The notes beneath the pieces were generated by a model. The model did not search any database. It was not told the origin of the DNA and saw only the letters and a list, made by a program, of their open reading frames with translations. Shown one piece after another: positions 1 through 8,431 of a stretch of 40,794 nucleotides of DNA. The DNA lies in contig JAPLLY010000001.1 in the NCBI GenBank assembly GCA_026387315.1, positions 1 through 40,794 on the forward strand. The letters are read 5' to 3'. A program made the position numbers and the translations under genes. This stretch comes from Candidatus Omnitrophota bacterium (GTDB lineage: Bacteria; Omnitrophota; Gorgyraeia; Gygaellales; Profunditerraquicolaceae). Position 1 is the stretch's first letter; every line of letters starts with the position of its first letter.

Positions 1-1472
1 AACCAGATTTAAAAGAGTTTCTAAAATTAAGCAAAAAAGGTAATCTCATCCCAGTCTACAAAGAAATTGATGCTGATCTGGATACTCCGGTTTCTGTTTT
101 TTTAAAGATTAAGCAAGGTGATTATTCCTTTCTTTTGGAATCTGTTGAAGGCCAGGAAAAGATTGCCCGCTATTCATTTCTCGGTACAAATCCTGGCCTG
201 ATTTTTATAAGCCGGGGTAAAAATATAGAAATTATTTATCCACAGAATAATAAGCGCAAGAGTTTTATTACTCGCAGCACGCCTTTAGCTGAGATTAAAA
301 AAATAATGCGGGATTTTCGTAGTGTCCAGGTCGCGGACCTGCCGCGTTTTTATGGCGGCCTGGTAGGCTATATCGGGTATGATACAGTAAGGTTCTTTGA
401 GAATATTCCGGATAAGAATAAGGACCAGCTTGGAATTCCGGATACAGTTTTAGTCTTAACGGATACGCTTTTAATTTTTGATCGGCTTAACCATACAATT
501 AAAATTTTAAGTAATGTTTTTTTACCAAGAAATTCTAACCTGGCTGAAAAAAAACAGCTTTACCAAAAGGCAATAAGTAAGATTGAAGCAATTCATTGTA
601 ATTTTAATAACTCCATTATTCCGCAAGATAACATAAGCAAATTTGGCCAGTTGCCGGTTACTAGTAATCTTAAGAAGTCAGAGTTTGTCCGGATGGTTAA
701 AAAAGCTAAGGGCTACATAAAGCAGGGTGATGTTATCCAAGTAGTTTTATCGCAGCGTTTTAAAGTTAAGACACAAAAAAATGATTTTGCGATCTATCGG
801 GCCTTGCGCCGCCTTAATCCTTCACCCTATATGTATTACTTAAAATTTAAGGATTTTTCTATTGTCGGTTCCAGCCCGGAAATGCTCGTGCGCAGCGAAA
901 ATGGTTTAGTTCAGACGCGTCCGATTGCCGGCACGCGTTGGCGTGGAAAGAATCAAAAGCAGGATTGTGCTTTGGAAAAAGAGCTTTTGTCGGATGAAAA
1001 AGAGAGAGCTGAGCATCTGATGTTAGTAGATTTAGGTAGGAACGATTTGGGACGGATTAGTAAACTCGGCCAGGTTAAAGTGGATGCTTTTATGCGCGTA
1101 GAAAAGTATTCTCATGTTATGCACCTGGTTAGCGAGGTAAGTGCCGTACTTGACAAAAAAAGGTTTGATATCTATGATGTATTCAAAGCAGCATTTCCGG
1201 CTGGCACGGTTTCCGGAAGCCCGAAGATCCGTGCGATGCAAATTATTGATGAGCTGGAGAATTTAAGGCGTTCGTTGTATGCCGGGGCAATTGGTTATTT
1301 TAGTTTTTCGCATAATTTGGATACTTGCATTGCCATTCGCACAATAGTACTTAAGGATGGTTTTGCTTATGTGCAGGCCGGCTCAGGGATTGTCGCTGAC
1401 TCTGTTCCGGAAAAAGAATATCAGGAATCAGTGAATAAAGCTAAGGCTTTGCTGGAAGCAATTAGAAGTTAA
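1..1472 (+). CDS. trpE: Anthranilate synthase component I (TrpE), 5' end cut by window edge
   Basis: Converts chorismate plus glutamine-derived ammonia to anthranilate, the first step of tryptophan synthesis; it normally works with a TrpG amidotransferase, not seen here. The frame is open from base 3 and already reads like the TrpE N-terminus (PVYKEIDADLDTP), so the gene begins just outside the window; the TTG at 135 is not the start. The LLES motif at nt 130-141, the tryptophan feedback site, is intact. The chorismate-binding domain follows, with GDVIQVVLSQRF, EHLMLVDLGRNDLGR, GTVSGSPKIRAM and the end AGSGIVADSVPEKEYQES. LLES and this C-terminus favour TrpE over PabB. A promoter-like sequence lies inside the gene at 1150-1178, probably serving rpsP. 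Confidence 0.95.
   Translation, partial: PDLKEFLKLSKKGNLIPVYKEIDADLDTPVSVFLKIKQGDYSFLLESVEGQEKIARYSFLGTNPGLIFISRGKNIEIIYPQNNKRKSFITRSTPLAEIKKIMRDFRSVQVADLPRFYGGLVGYIGYDTVRFFENIPDKNKDQLGIPDTVLVLTDTLLIFDRLNHTIKILSNVFLPRNSNLAEKKQLYQKAISKIEAIHCNFNNSIIPQDNISKFGQLPVTSNLKKSEFVRMVKKAKGYIKQGDVIQVVLSQRFKVKTQKNDFAIYRALRRLNPSPYMYYLKFKDFSIVGSSPEMLVRSENGLVQTRPIAGTRWRGKNQKQDCALEKELLSDEKERAEHLMLVDLGRNDLGRISKLGQVKVDAFMRVEKYSHVMHLVSEVSAVLDKKRFDIYDVFKAAFPAGTVSGSPKIRAMQIIDELENLRRSLYAGAIGYFSFSHNLDTCIAIRTIVLKDGFAYVQAGSGIVADSVPEKEYQESVNKAKALLEAIRS
1150..1178 (+). promoter_or_regulatory. Putative sigma70-type promoter inside trpE, upstream of rpsP
   Basis: A consensus -35 TTGACA (1150-1155) is followed by exactly 17 bases and a -10 TATGAT (1173-1178, 5 of 6 consensus). 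Transcription would begin near 1185, about 330 nt before rpsP. It lies in coding sequence, so chance is possible, but both boxes and the spacing are near ideal. It would separate the rpsP-yajC-secDF group from trpE control. Confidence 0.45.
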
Positions 1473-1473
1473 T

Positions 1474-1497
1474 CCAGCTCTTGCACGCAAGGGCTGG
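1474..1497. repeat. Hairpin between trpE and rpsP
   Basis: CCAGCTCTTGC and GCAAGGGCTGG form an 11-bp stem (one G-U pair) separated by two bases. It begins two bases after the trpE stop codon and ends shortly before the rpsP ribosome-binding site. No T-run follows, so it is not a classical terminator; it may be a stem that stabilises mRNA ends or a dispersed repeat. Confidence 0.5.
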
Positions 1498-1518
1498 GTT
1501 AAGAGAGGAGTTAATACC

Positions 1519-1767
1519 ATGGCAGTGCATATTCGTTTAAGAAGAATCGGTAAAAATCCTAAGGGTAAACCGCATTTTCGGGTTACTGTTTTTGATGAGC
1601 GGATGGGCAGGGATAGCCGGATAATTGAAGAGTTGGGTTACTATAAACCGATAACCGGGGCCGCGGTGCTTAAAAAAGAGCGGATTGCCGAGTGGATAAA
1701 GAACGGCGCGCAACTATCCGTGACCGTAAAAAGTTTATTAAAGAAATCAAATAAAGAGATTCTATGA
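1519..1767 (+). CDS. rpsP: 30S ribosomal protein S16
   Basis: Small-subunit protein that binds 16S rRNA and stabilises the central pseudoknot during assembly. The 82-residue product has the family length and the typical start MAVHIRLRRIGKNPKGKPHFRVTVFDERMGRDSR split over residues 1-34. The ATG is preceded by a strong GAGGAG at good spacing. In most bacteria rpsP is followed by rimM, trmD and rplS; here the next gene is yajC, so that processing cassette is not linked. A likely promoter lies in the trpE 3' end. Confidence 0.97.
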   Translation: MAVHIRLRRIGKNPKGKPHFRVTVFDERMGRDSRIIEELGYYKPITGAAVLKKERIAEWIKNGAQLSVTVKSLLKKSNKEIL

Positions 1768-1772
1768 TTGAT

Positions 1773-1838
1773 CTTCCCCCTCGCGGAGCTCGGGGTCATT
1801 TTTCCCCAAGCGCCGGAGGCTGGGGAAAAATGAGGAGC
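1773..1838. repeat. Palindromic repeat family P3 (copy 1), carries an SD-like GAGGAG
   Basis: Contains CTCGCGGAGCTCGGGG followed by a TTTTTCCCC...GGGGAAAAA hairpin and then TGAGGAGC just before the yajC ATG. The same unit occurs twice in tandem before rpsC (28601-28718). The GAGGAG just after the right stem is the only plausible ribosome-binding site for yajC, so the repeat seems to have supplied or overlapped the translation signal. Confidence 0.7.
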
Positions 1839-1843
1839 CTAAT

Positions 1844-2122
1844 ATGTTACAGTCCAGCGCAGCTAATCCATTGGTCCAGTTTTTCCCGTTAGTCTTAATT
1901 TTTATTATTTTTTATTTTCTGTTAATCCGGCCGCAAAAACAGAAGGAGAAAGAGCATCAGAAGATGCTGGCGGGTATTGATAAAAATGATGAGGTGGTAA
2001 CTTTAGGCGGTATACATGGCACCATCGTTAACGTAAAAGAGAAGACTTTAATTTTACGCATTGATGAAAATGTAAAGATGGAGATTGAAAAAAACAGCGT
2101 TGCTTATATTAAGAAGCCTTAA
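1844..2122 (+). CDS. yajC: Preprotein translocase accessory subunit YajC
   Basis: Small inner-membrane protein that associates with SecDF to help protein export. The 92-residue product has one transmembrane helix (about residues 12-28, LVLIFIIFYFLLI) followed by the family signature RPQKQKEKEHQKML and a soluble domain with EVVTLGGIHGTIV. It sits directly upstream of the secDF fusion, the usual context, although a 177-bp spacer containing a repeat separates the two. The SD GAGGAG lies at the end of the upstream repeat. Confidence 0.95.
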   Translation: MLQSSAANPLVQFFPLVLIFIIFYFLLIRPQKQKEKEHQKMLAGIDKNDEVVTLGGIHGTIVNVKEKTLILRIDENVKMEIEKNSVAYIKKP

Positions 2123-2129
2123 AACGCGT

Positions 2130-2237
2130 GTCATTGCGAACCCCGAAGGGGTGAAGCAATCTCGTTTTAGATTGCTTCGGGCTAAAGTCCTCGCAACCTT
2201 CGGGATTGCCGCGTCGCCTGCGGCTCCTCGCAATGAC
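2130..2237. repeat. Dispersed multi-hairpin repeat with TCATTGCGA ends (family P4)
   Basis: Outer inverted arms GTCATTGCGA (2130-2139) and TCGCAATGAC (2228-2237) enclose a CCCC-GAA-GGGG hairpin, a GAAGCAATC...GATTGCTTC hairpin and a GC-rich segment. I know this type (TCATTGCGA...GCAATGAC) as a common noncoding repeat of several bacterial genomes. It fills most of the yajC-secDF spacer and shows no coding signal. Confidence 0.75.
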
Positions 2238-2299
2238 GGCAAATGGGGAAATTAGTTTTTCAGTGACAACTAATTAGAATTAAACAGGAGTTTTAAATA

Positions 2300-4504
2300 A
2301 TGGAAAGAAAGCTGATTTATAAAATATTGCTGATCTTGGGGGTGTTGGGGTTATGTGTTTATTATACCTTTCCTTTAGATAAGCGTATTAACCTGGGCCT
2401 GGATTTGCAAGGCGGGATGCATCTTTTACTTAAAGTTGACACTAGCCATCTAGAGGGCCAGGCTAAACTGGATGCCTGTGACCGGGCAGTCGAGGTAATT
2501 CGCAACCGCATTGATGAGTTTGGGGTCAGGGAAACTTCCATTCAAAAACAAGGCGAAGATGAGATTGTGGTGCAGCTTCCCGGGGTTACTGACCGTGAGC
2601 GCGCCATTGAGTTAATTGGCAAAACCGCGATGCTGGAGTTTAAAGTTGTTTCTAATGATGCCCAAAAGCTTAAAATAGCAATTGACGGAACAGTTCCCGA
2701 GGGGTTTGAGTTAAAATATACTCCGGATGAGAATGAGCCGTTGTTACTACAGAAACAGGCGGTATTAGTGGGGGATGCCTTAACGAATGCCATGGTGCGT
2801 TTTGATCAGAGCCAGTTTAATGAGCCGATTGTCGCTTTGCAGTTTAATGCCGCCGGAGCTAAGAAATTCGCCCAAGTAACTGCGGATAATGTGGGAAAGC
2901 GGCTGGCCATTGTCTTAGACGGTAAAGTGCAGTCAGCCCCGCGAATCAGGGAGGCAATTCCTTCAGGTGAGGCAGTGATTACCGGCAGGTTTGACGCGCA
3001 AGTCGCGCAAGATTTAGCGCTTGTCTTAAGGGTCGGGGCATTACCTGCTCCGATGTATGTGGAAGAGGAGAGGACTGTTGGCCCGCTTTTAGGCCAGGAT
3101 TCTATAAATAAAGGAGTTAAGGCTTGTTTAATCGGTTGTGCTTTAGTTTTTATTTTTATGGCAGGTTATTATCTTCTGGCCGGGCTGATCAGTGATTTCG
3201 CGCTTTTTTTAAACTTGATCATGATTCTCGGAGGTTTAGGTTTATTGCCATTGCTTTTTCCCGGGATATCAGCGACTTTAACCCTACCGGGCATTGCCGG
3301 TATTGCCTTATCTCTAGGTATGGCGGTAGATGCTAACGTTTTGATTAATGAGCGGATTAGAGAGGAGATTGCTGCCGGCAGGAATTTGCGCGCGGCCATT
3401 GGCAATGGTTATGGCCGTGCCTTTAGCGCGATATTTGATTCCAACCTTACCACTTTAATCGCGGCATTTTTATTGTTTCAGTTTGGTACAGGGCCGATTC
3501 GTGGTTTCGCGGTTACGCTGACCATTGGTTTGATTTCCAGCATGTTTACCGCAATTGTGGTTACGCGGGTAATCTTTGAGCTCTTGCTTAATTTGGGCTG
3601 GATTAAGAACTCTTTGCCTATGCTTAAATTAATCGGAGAAACTAAACTGGATTTTATCGGCAAGAGAAAAATATTTTATGCCGTATCGATCATTGTAATT
3701 ACGATTGGCCTTTTTTCATATTTTAAGAAAGGTTCCTCAGCTTACGGGATTGATTTTGCCGGCGGGCAGCTTCAGGAGTATAGTTTTAGGAATCCTCCGG
3801 CAATGGATAAAGTACGTCAAGTGCTAAAAGATATAAATTTGGCGGACGCGAGTATCCAGCAGTTTAAAGATAACCCCAAGGTGGTTTTAATTAGAACTTC
3901 AGAGGATAAAAATCAAGTATTAACCAATAAGCTCAAAGCAGCGTTTCCGGGCGAGGATATCCAGATATTAAGAATTGAGCGAGTGGGGCCGGTCGCCGGT
4001 AAACATCTTAAAACTAGGGCGGTGCTAGCTTTGATCTGGTCATTGGTGGGGATTCTAATTTACGTGGGTTTCAGGTTTAAACATATAAACTTCGCGGCGG
4101 CAGGCGTAATCGCCCTTATTCATGACGTGCTGGTGGCCTTGGGATTTTTAGTGGTGACTTCCCGCCAGATTGATCTCTTAAGTATTACTGCTTTTTTGAC
4201 TATCGCCGGTTATTCGATTAATGATACCATTGTTATTTATGACCGCGTGCGTGAAAATGCGCGCCTTTACCGAAAACTTTCTTTAGGAGAACTGATTAAC
4301 TTGAGCGTAAATCAAACTCTGGGCCGGACACTGCTTACTTCCGGGGTTACGCTTTTGGTGGTTATTTCTTTTTTGTTTTACGGCGGCGAGGTCTTAAGCA
4401 ATTTTTCTTTTGCTCTATTTGTGGGATTTATTTCTGGCGTGTATTCCACAATTTTTATTGCTTCTCCGTTGGTGCTTGCCTGGAGCCGTAAGAATATTAA
4501 ATAA
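2300..4504 (+). CDS. secDF: Fused protein-export membrane protein SecD-SecF
   Basis: Proton-driven membrane factor that pulls translocated proteins out of SecYEG on the outer face of the inner membrane. One 734-residue chain contains a SecD part (about 1-440: N-terminal membrane anchor, LGLDLQGGMHLLL, a large periplasmic domain, then membrane helices with GMAVDANVLINERIREE) and a SecF part (about 441-734: FAGGQLQEY, and SINDTIVIYDRVRE). The proton-relay aspartates D344 and D642 are both present. Many bacteria encode SecD and SecF separately; fusion is known in other lineages. The ATG follows a good AGGAG. Confidence 0.96.
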   Translation: MERKLIYKILLILGVLGLCVYYTFPLDKRINLGLDLQGGMHLLLKVDTSHLEGQAKLDACDRAVEVIRNRIDEFGVRETSIQKQGEDEIVVQLPGVTDRERAIELIGKTAMLEFKVVSNDAQKLKIAIDGTVPEGFELKYTPDENEPLLLQKQAVLVGDALTNAMVRFDQSQFNEPIVALQFNAAGAKKFAQVTADNVGKRLAIVLDGKVQSAPRIREAIPSGEAVITGRFDAQVAQDLALVLRVGALPAPMYVEEERTVGPLLGQDSINKGVKACLIGCALVFIFMAGYYLLAGLISDFALFLNLIMILGGLGLLPLLFPGISATLTLPGIAGIALSLGMAVDANVLINERIREEIAAGRNLRAAIGNGYGRAFSAIFDSNLTTLIAAFLLFQFGTGPIRGFAVTLTIGLISSMFTAIVVTRVIFELLLNLGWIKNSLPMLKLIGETKLDFIGKRKIFYAVSIIVITIGLFSYFKKGSSAYGIDFAGGQLQEYSFRNPPAMDKVRQVLKDINLADASIQQFKDNPKVVLIRTSEDKNQVLTNKLKAAFPGEDIQILRIERVGPVAGKHLKTRAVLALIWSLVGILIYVGFRFKHINFAAAGVIALIHDVLVALGFLVVTSRQIDLLSITAFLTIAGYSINDTIVIYDRVRENARLYRKLSLGELINLSVNQTLGRTLLTSGVTLLVVISFLFYGGEVLSNFSFALFVGFISGVYSTIFIASPLVLAWSRKNIK

Positions 4505-4513
4505 AAAAACGAG

Positions 4514-4621
4514 GACGTTTGCCTGCCGGCAGGGTTCTATTTTTCTAAAGAATCACGGGGACGGTTCTCTTAAAAAAGAGAACCGTCCCCTAGTTTTTCG
4601 AAGTAAAATAGAACCGTCCCT
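4514..4621. repeat. GGGGACGGTTCT palindromic repeat (REP-like family P1), nested
   Basis: A perfect hairpin GGGGACGGTTCTCTT / AAGAGAACCGTCCCC occupies 4557-4590 and a further half-site AATAGAACCGTCCC ends near 4620. To the left, GAGGACG...GGTTCTATTTTT appears to be a half-site interrupted by a palindrome containing CCTGCCGGCAGG (4522-4533). The cluster occupies the whole gap between secDF and the truncated mfd, only about 10 bases before the mfd start. Confidence 0.8.
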
Positions 4622-4631
4622 ATGATTTTAT

Positions 4632-6566
4632 ATGCTATTTAGATCGCTTAAACTATATCTTAATCAGGAGCTCAATTTAGAAGCTTTCTTGGCTGCTTTG
4701 ATTGATTTTGGTTACCAGCGGCAGGATTTGGTTTCTGCTGAAGGTGATTTTAGTTGCCGGGGAGGAATTATCGATATCTTTCCGGTATCTTTCCAGCTGC
4801 CTATTCGCATCGACACTTCGACTTTGCTCAGTGTCGATAATGAAAAAGTCTCTTCGATTAAAACGTTTGACCCTGGTAATGGCCAGGGGCTTTGGCAGCA
4901 CAATATTGTGATTATCCTGCCCTTTAAAAAATCCTCAAGCATCCGCAGCATCGCATTTAACGAAGAGTTCCCTTTAAAAAATTTTCTGGATTTAAATATC
5001 GGTGATTTTGTAGTGCATAGCCGGCATGGCATAGGAAAATTCCAGGGCCTGCAAAAGGTTAAATTAAAAGGCGTGCTTAAAGATCATTTGGTGATTGAGT
5101 ATGACCACAATGAAAAACTTTATGTGCCGATTGATGCTATGCATTTGGTGCAAAAGTATATTGCTTTTCATACGCGTAAGCCCAAGCTATATCGGCTGGG
5201 TAATCAACAGTGGCAAAGAATTAAAGAGCGCGCTCGTAAAGGCATTCAAAAATTAGCCTGGGAGCTGTTAAGTTTGCAAGCGCTGCGTTTGGCCAGTAGC
5301 GGATTTAAGTTTTCCGCGGATACCCAGTGGCAGGCGGATTTTGAGAAAACATTTCCCTACCTGGAAACTCCGGATCAGATTAAAACTATGGCAGAGGTTA
5401 AGCTGGATATGGAGTCGGCCAAGCCTATGGATCGGCTGCTTTGCGGAGATGTGGGGTATGGGAAAACCGAGGTAGCCATGCGCGCGGCTTTTAAGGCGGT
5501 GATGGATAATAAGCAGGTGGCTTATCTGGTTCCCACTACGATTCTGGCTGAGCAGCATTATAAAAATTTTACCGCGCGCTTGGCAAATTTTCCCGTAAAT
5601 GTGCAGATGCTTTCCCGTTTTAGGACTAAGCGCCAGCAGAATGAAATCATAAAAAACATACGCCAGGGGAGCGTGGATATCGTTATTGGCACGCATCGGT
5701 TGCTTTCACCGGATGTAAGTTTTAAGGACCTGGGTTTAGTGATTGTTGATGAAGAGCAGCGTTTTGGCGTTAAGGCCAAGGAACAATTAAAAAAACTTAA
5801 AAACACTATTGATCTTTTGGTTTTGACCGCTACGCCTATTCCGCGTACTTTATATATGAGCCTGATGGGGGCAAAAGATTTTTCGGTGATTAATACTTCT
5901 CCTTTAAATAGGTTGCCTATCAAAACGGTTGTGGTAGAATATGATAAAGATTTGGTAACTCAGGCAATTAAGCGCGAGCTGGCACGCCAGGGACAGGTAT
6001 TTTTTCTGCATAACCGCATCCTGGATTTAGAAAAGATTAAGGATAAGCTTACCAGGAATTTGCCTTCCGGCGCGCGCATCGGGATTGCTCACGGGCAAAT
6101 GCCGGCAAAGCTTTTGGAACAAATAATGTCGGATTTTATTTCCGGGCAAATCGACATCTTGGTTTCTACGATGATTATTGAATCCGGAATTGATATACCT
6201 AATGCCAACACGATTATTATAAATAACGCGCAGATGTTTGGATTAAGCGATTTGCATCAGCTGCGCGGCAGGGTAGGCAGATTTAATCGCTCCGCCTACG
6301 CTTATTTTATGATTCCTAACCAGCATAGCGCGGTTTTAGAAATTGACGCCGCAAAGAGGCTGCAGGCGATCCAGGAGCATAGTGATTTGGGTTCAGGTTT
6401 TAATATCGCTATGGATGACCTGGAGATTCGCGGTGCCGGTAATCTTCTGGGCCAGGAGCAGCACGGATTTATCGCGGCCGTTGGGTTTGATCTTTATTGC
6501 CGTTTATTAAAAGAAGCAATTGCTAATTTCAAGAAAGCAGGTGTTTTTGATCAAACGCATAATTAA
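4632..6566 (+). CDS. mfd: Shortened transcription-repair coupling factor Mfd (RNAP-interaction and translocase core)
   Basis: Full Mfd displaces RNA polymerase stalled at DNA lesions and recruits UvrA. This product is 644 residues against roughly 1,100 usual. It starts at a UvrB-like motif (GEFSxRGG-type, here [14 protein letters not shown], about residues 38-52), goes almost directly to the RNA-polymerase-interaction domain (from about 117, [11 protein letters not shown]), then the helicase core: Walker A GDVGYGKT (272-279), DEEQ (373-376), ATPIPRT and QLRGRVGR. The N-terminal UvrB-like part and D3 are largely missing and the C-terminal regulatory domain is absent. No Shine-Dalgarno precedes the ATG, and a stop lies three codons upstream. 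A repeat sits against the 5' end. It is either a real minimal form or a truncated remnant. Confidence 0.85.
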   Translation: MLFRSLKLYLNQELNLEAFLAALIDFGYQRQDLVSAEGDFSCRGGIIDIFPVSFQLPIRIDTSTLLSVDNEKVSSIKTFDPGNGQGLWQHNIVIILPFKKSSSIRSIAFNEEFPLKNFLDLNIGDFVVHSRHGIGKFQGLQKVKLKGVLKDHLVIEYDHNEKLYVPIDAMHLVQKYIAFHTRKPKLYRLGNQQWQRIKERARKGIQKLAWELLSLQALRLASSGFKFSADTQWQADFEKTFPYLETPDQIKTMAEVKLDMESAKPMDRLLCGDVGYGKTEVAMRAAFKAVMDNKQVAYLVPTTILAEQHYKNFTARLANFPVNVQMLSRFRTKRQQNEIIKNIRQGSVDIVIGTHRLLSPDVSFKDLGLVIVDEEQRFGVKAKEQLKKLKNTIDLLVLTATPIPRTLYMSLMGAKDFSVINTSPLNRLPIKTVVVEYDKDLVTQAIKRELARQGQVFFLHNRILDLEKIKDKLTRNLPSGARIGIAHGQMPAKLLEQIMSDFISGQIDILVSTMIIESGIDIPNANTIIINNAQMFGLSDLHQLRGRVGRFNRSAYAYFMIPNQHSAVLEIDAAKRLQAIQEHSDLGSGFNIAMDDLEIRGAGNLLGQEQHGFIAAVGFDLYCRLLKEAIANFKKAGVFDQTHN

Positions 6567-7482
6567 CTTCATAATTCTTTTCACCTTGGTTTTTTTACCT
6601 ACTTACTACCTACTATCTGCTAACTACTGCCTTTACGCTCAGGATAAAGTAATCGCGGTAGTTAATAATGAGATAATTACGCAAAAAGATCTGGCTGATT
6701 TTTTGAATTTTATACGCCTGCAGTATTCCCGGCAGTTTCAAGGAAAAGCTTTAGAGGAAAAGGTGGATTCGATGAAAAAAGATTTATTGCAACGTTTAAT
6801 CGAAGACCGTCTTATACTTGCGCAGGCTAAGCTGGATAAGATAACAATGGAGCCATCCAGGGTTAAGGCTAAAATTGATGAGGTTAAGAAGCGCTACGGC
6901 TCGGAGTCAGATTTCGAGCTGGATTTAGCCAAACAGGGGCTGGTCCGGGCAGACTTAGAGAAAAAGATTGGCGAGCAGCTGCTGATGTATAATCTTGTTG
7001 AGCAGAAGGTGCGCAGTAAAGTAATGATCCGGCCTGATGAAATTACTTCTTTTTACGCCCAGAATAAGAGGCAGTTTCTAAAACCCGAAGAGCGGGTTTT
7101 AACTTTGATTATTTCGCAGGATGAGGCGATAGCCAAAACAGTAAGTTATCAGCTGCGGCTGGGGACAAAATTAGAGCTCTTGGCGGCAAAATACGCCTTT
7201 ACTACGGATAAGCTTTCCGCATTGGCAGGCCAAGAGTTACGCCCGGAGATTGAAGATACCGTGTTTAAATTAGGCCTAGGTGAAGTATCTAATCCGGTTA
7301 AGATCGGCGCGCAATATTTTATTTTTAAATTAGATGATATTATGGGAAGCCAACAGTTAAGCCTCAGTCAGGCACAGGATAAGATTAAGGAGTATTTATT
7401 TGAAAAGAAAATGCAGGAAGAACTGGCGAAGTGGTTAGATGAGCTTAAAAAACAATCCTACATCAAAATCCTCGAAAATTAG
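6541..7482 (+). CDS. SurA-like periplasmic peptidyl-prolyl isomerase/chaperone
   Basis: Predicted exported folding factor for outer-membrane proteins. The GTG at 6541, overlapping the mfd 3' end, gives [19 protein letters not shown], a good signal peptide with likely cleavage near LYA-QD. The mature part begins [16 protein letters not shown], the SurA/PpiC N-terminal signature, followed by a helical chaperone domain (to about residue 180) and one degenerate parvulin-like region ending in [14 protein letters not shown] and IFKLDDI. Length is 313 residues from this start; a TTG at 6520 is the alternative. The 3' end overlaps pdxA. An mfd-surA order is common, which supports the identity. Confidence 0.85.
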   Translation: MFLIKRIINFIILFTLVFLPTYYLLSANYCLYAQDKVIAVVNNEIITQKDLADFLNFIRLQYSRQFQGKALEEKVDSMKKDLLQRLIEDRLILAQAKLDKITMEPSRVKAKIDEVKKRYGSESDFELDLAKQGLVRADLEKKIGEQLLMYNLVEQKVRSKVMIRPDEITSFYAQNKRQFLKPEERVLTLIISQDEAIAKTVSYQLRLGTKLELLAAKYAFTTDKLSALAGQELRPEIEDTVFKLGLGEVSNPVKIGAQYFIFKLDDIMGSQQLSLSQAQDKIKEYLFEKKMQEELAKWLDELKKQSYIKILEN

Positions 7483-8431
7483 AGTTGGTTTAACGATCGG
7501 GGACCCCGCGGGCATCGGCCCGGCCATCACTTTAGGGGCGCTTAAAATACTAAAAGGTAAAGCGGATTTTACGGTTATCGGTGATAGCTTGGTATTAGCT
7601 AAAGCTGCTAAACTCTTAAAGATTGCTCCAGAGCCTGTAAAATTAATTGATTTAAATAATGTTGGAGAAAAAAATTTTAATTTTGGCAGCTTAAACGCGC
7701 AAAACGGCACTGCTTGCCTGGAGTATCTGGATGTTGCCTTGGAGTTACTTAAAAATAATAAAATCGATTGTTTAGTAACCTGTCCGATTTCAAAAGAAGC
7801 GATTAATCTGGCGGGCGCCAGGTTTTCCGGGCACACCGAATATTTGGCCAAGCAAACCGGCCGTCAGGATGCCGTAATGATGTTGATTAATGATAAATTA
7901 AAATTTAGCTTGGTGACCCGGCATATCCGGCTGCGCGATGTTTCTAGAATGTTGACGCGGGAATTATTAGAAAATAATATTTTAAATACCGTCAAAGGCC
8001 TAAAGAGTTTATTTTTAATCAAAAAACCAAGGTTGGTAGTTTGCGGGGTTAATCCTCATGCTTCGGATAATGGGGTAATTGGCACGGAGGAGCAAGAAAT
8101 AATTATTCCGGTAATTAAAAGTTTAAATAGAAAATTAAACAGTGTTGCTATAAGCGGAGTACTGGGCGCTGACGTGGCTATATCTGAGGCAGCTAAAGGG
8201 AAATTTGATTGTGTAATTGCCGCCTATCATGACCAGGCTTTAATCGCTTTAAAATTGACAGGTTTCGATAGCGGGGTAAATCTTACCCTAGGGTTACCTT
8301 TCCTGCGTACTTCTCCGTTACACGGCGTGGCTTTTGATATTGCCCGTAAACCAGCTTTGGCAGACCCTAGTTCTCTGATTGCGGCGATAAAACTTGCCAT
8401 AAAATGTACATTAAACCAAAAAAAAGCTTAG
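7439..8431 (+). CDS. pdxA: 4-hydroxythreonine-4-phosphate dehydrogenase PdxA
   Basis: NAD-dependent, metal-requiring enzyme of the DXP-independent-of-PLP-synthase route to vitamin B6: it oxidises 4-phosphohydroxy-threonine to the precursor used by PdxJ. The 330-residue chain has the family length. Visible signatures are GDPAGIGPAI near the N-terminus and three metal-ligand histidines in GHTEYLA (H132), AAYHDQALI and SPLHGVAFDIA. The ATG lies inside the 3' end of the upstream isomerase gene (44-nt overlap), and the 3' end overlaps rsmA by 28 nt, a tightly packed transcription unit matching the surA-pdxA-ksgA order of many Gram-negative bacteria. Confidence 0.96.
   Translation: MSLKNNPTSKSSKIRVGLTIGDPAGIGPAITLGALKILKGKADFTVIGDSLVLAKAAKLLKIAPEPVKLIDLNNVGEKNFNFGSLNAQNGTACLEYLDVALELLKNNKIDCLVTCPISKEAINLAGARFSGHTEYLAKQTGRQDAVMMLINDKLKFSLVTRHIRLRDVSRMLTRELLENNILNTVKGLKSLFLIKKPRLVVCGVNPHASDNGVIGTEEQEIIIPVIKSLNRKLNSVAISGVLGADVAISEAAKGKFDCVIAAYHDQALIALKLTGFDSGVNLTLGLPFLRTSPLHGVAFDIARKPALADPSSLIAAIKLAIKCTLNQKKA

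Noticed and set aside
135-137. TTG at 135 as start of trpE
   Set aside because: The frame is open to the window edge and the upstream residues (PVYKEIDADLDTPVSVFLK) are typical TrpE, so the gene is cut by the window.
4200-4230. TTGACT-17-TAATGA inside secDF as a promoter for mfd
   Set aside because: Poor -10 and over 400 nt from the gene; conserved SecF codons explain it.
4410-4625. ORF of 71 codons at the secDF 3' end
   Set aside because: Out of frame with secDF and running into a noncoding repeat; no family match.
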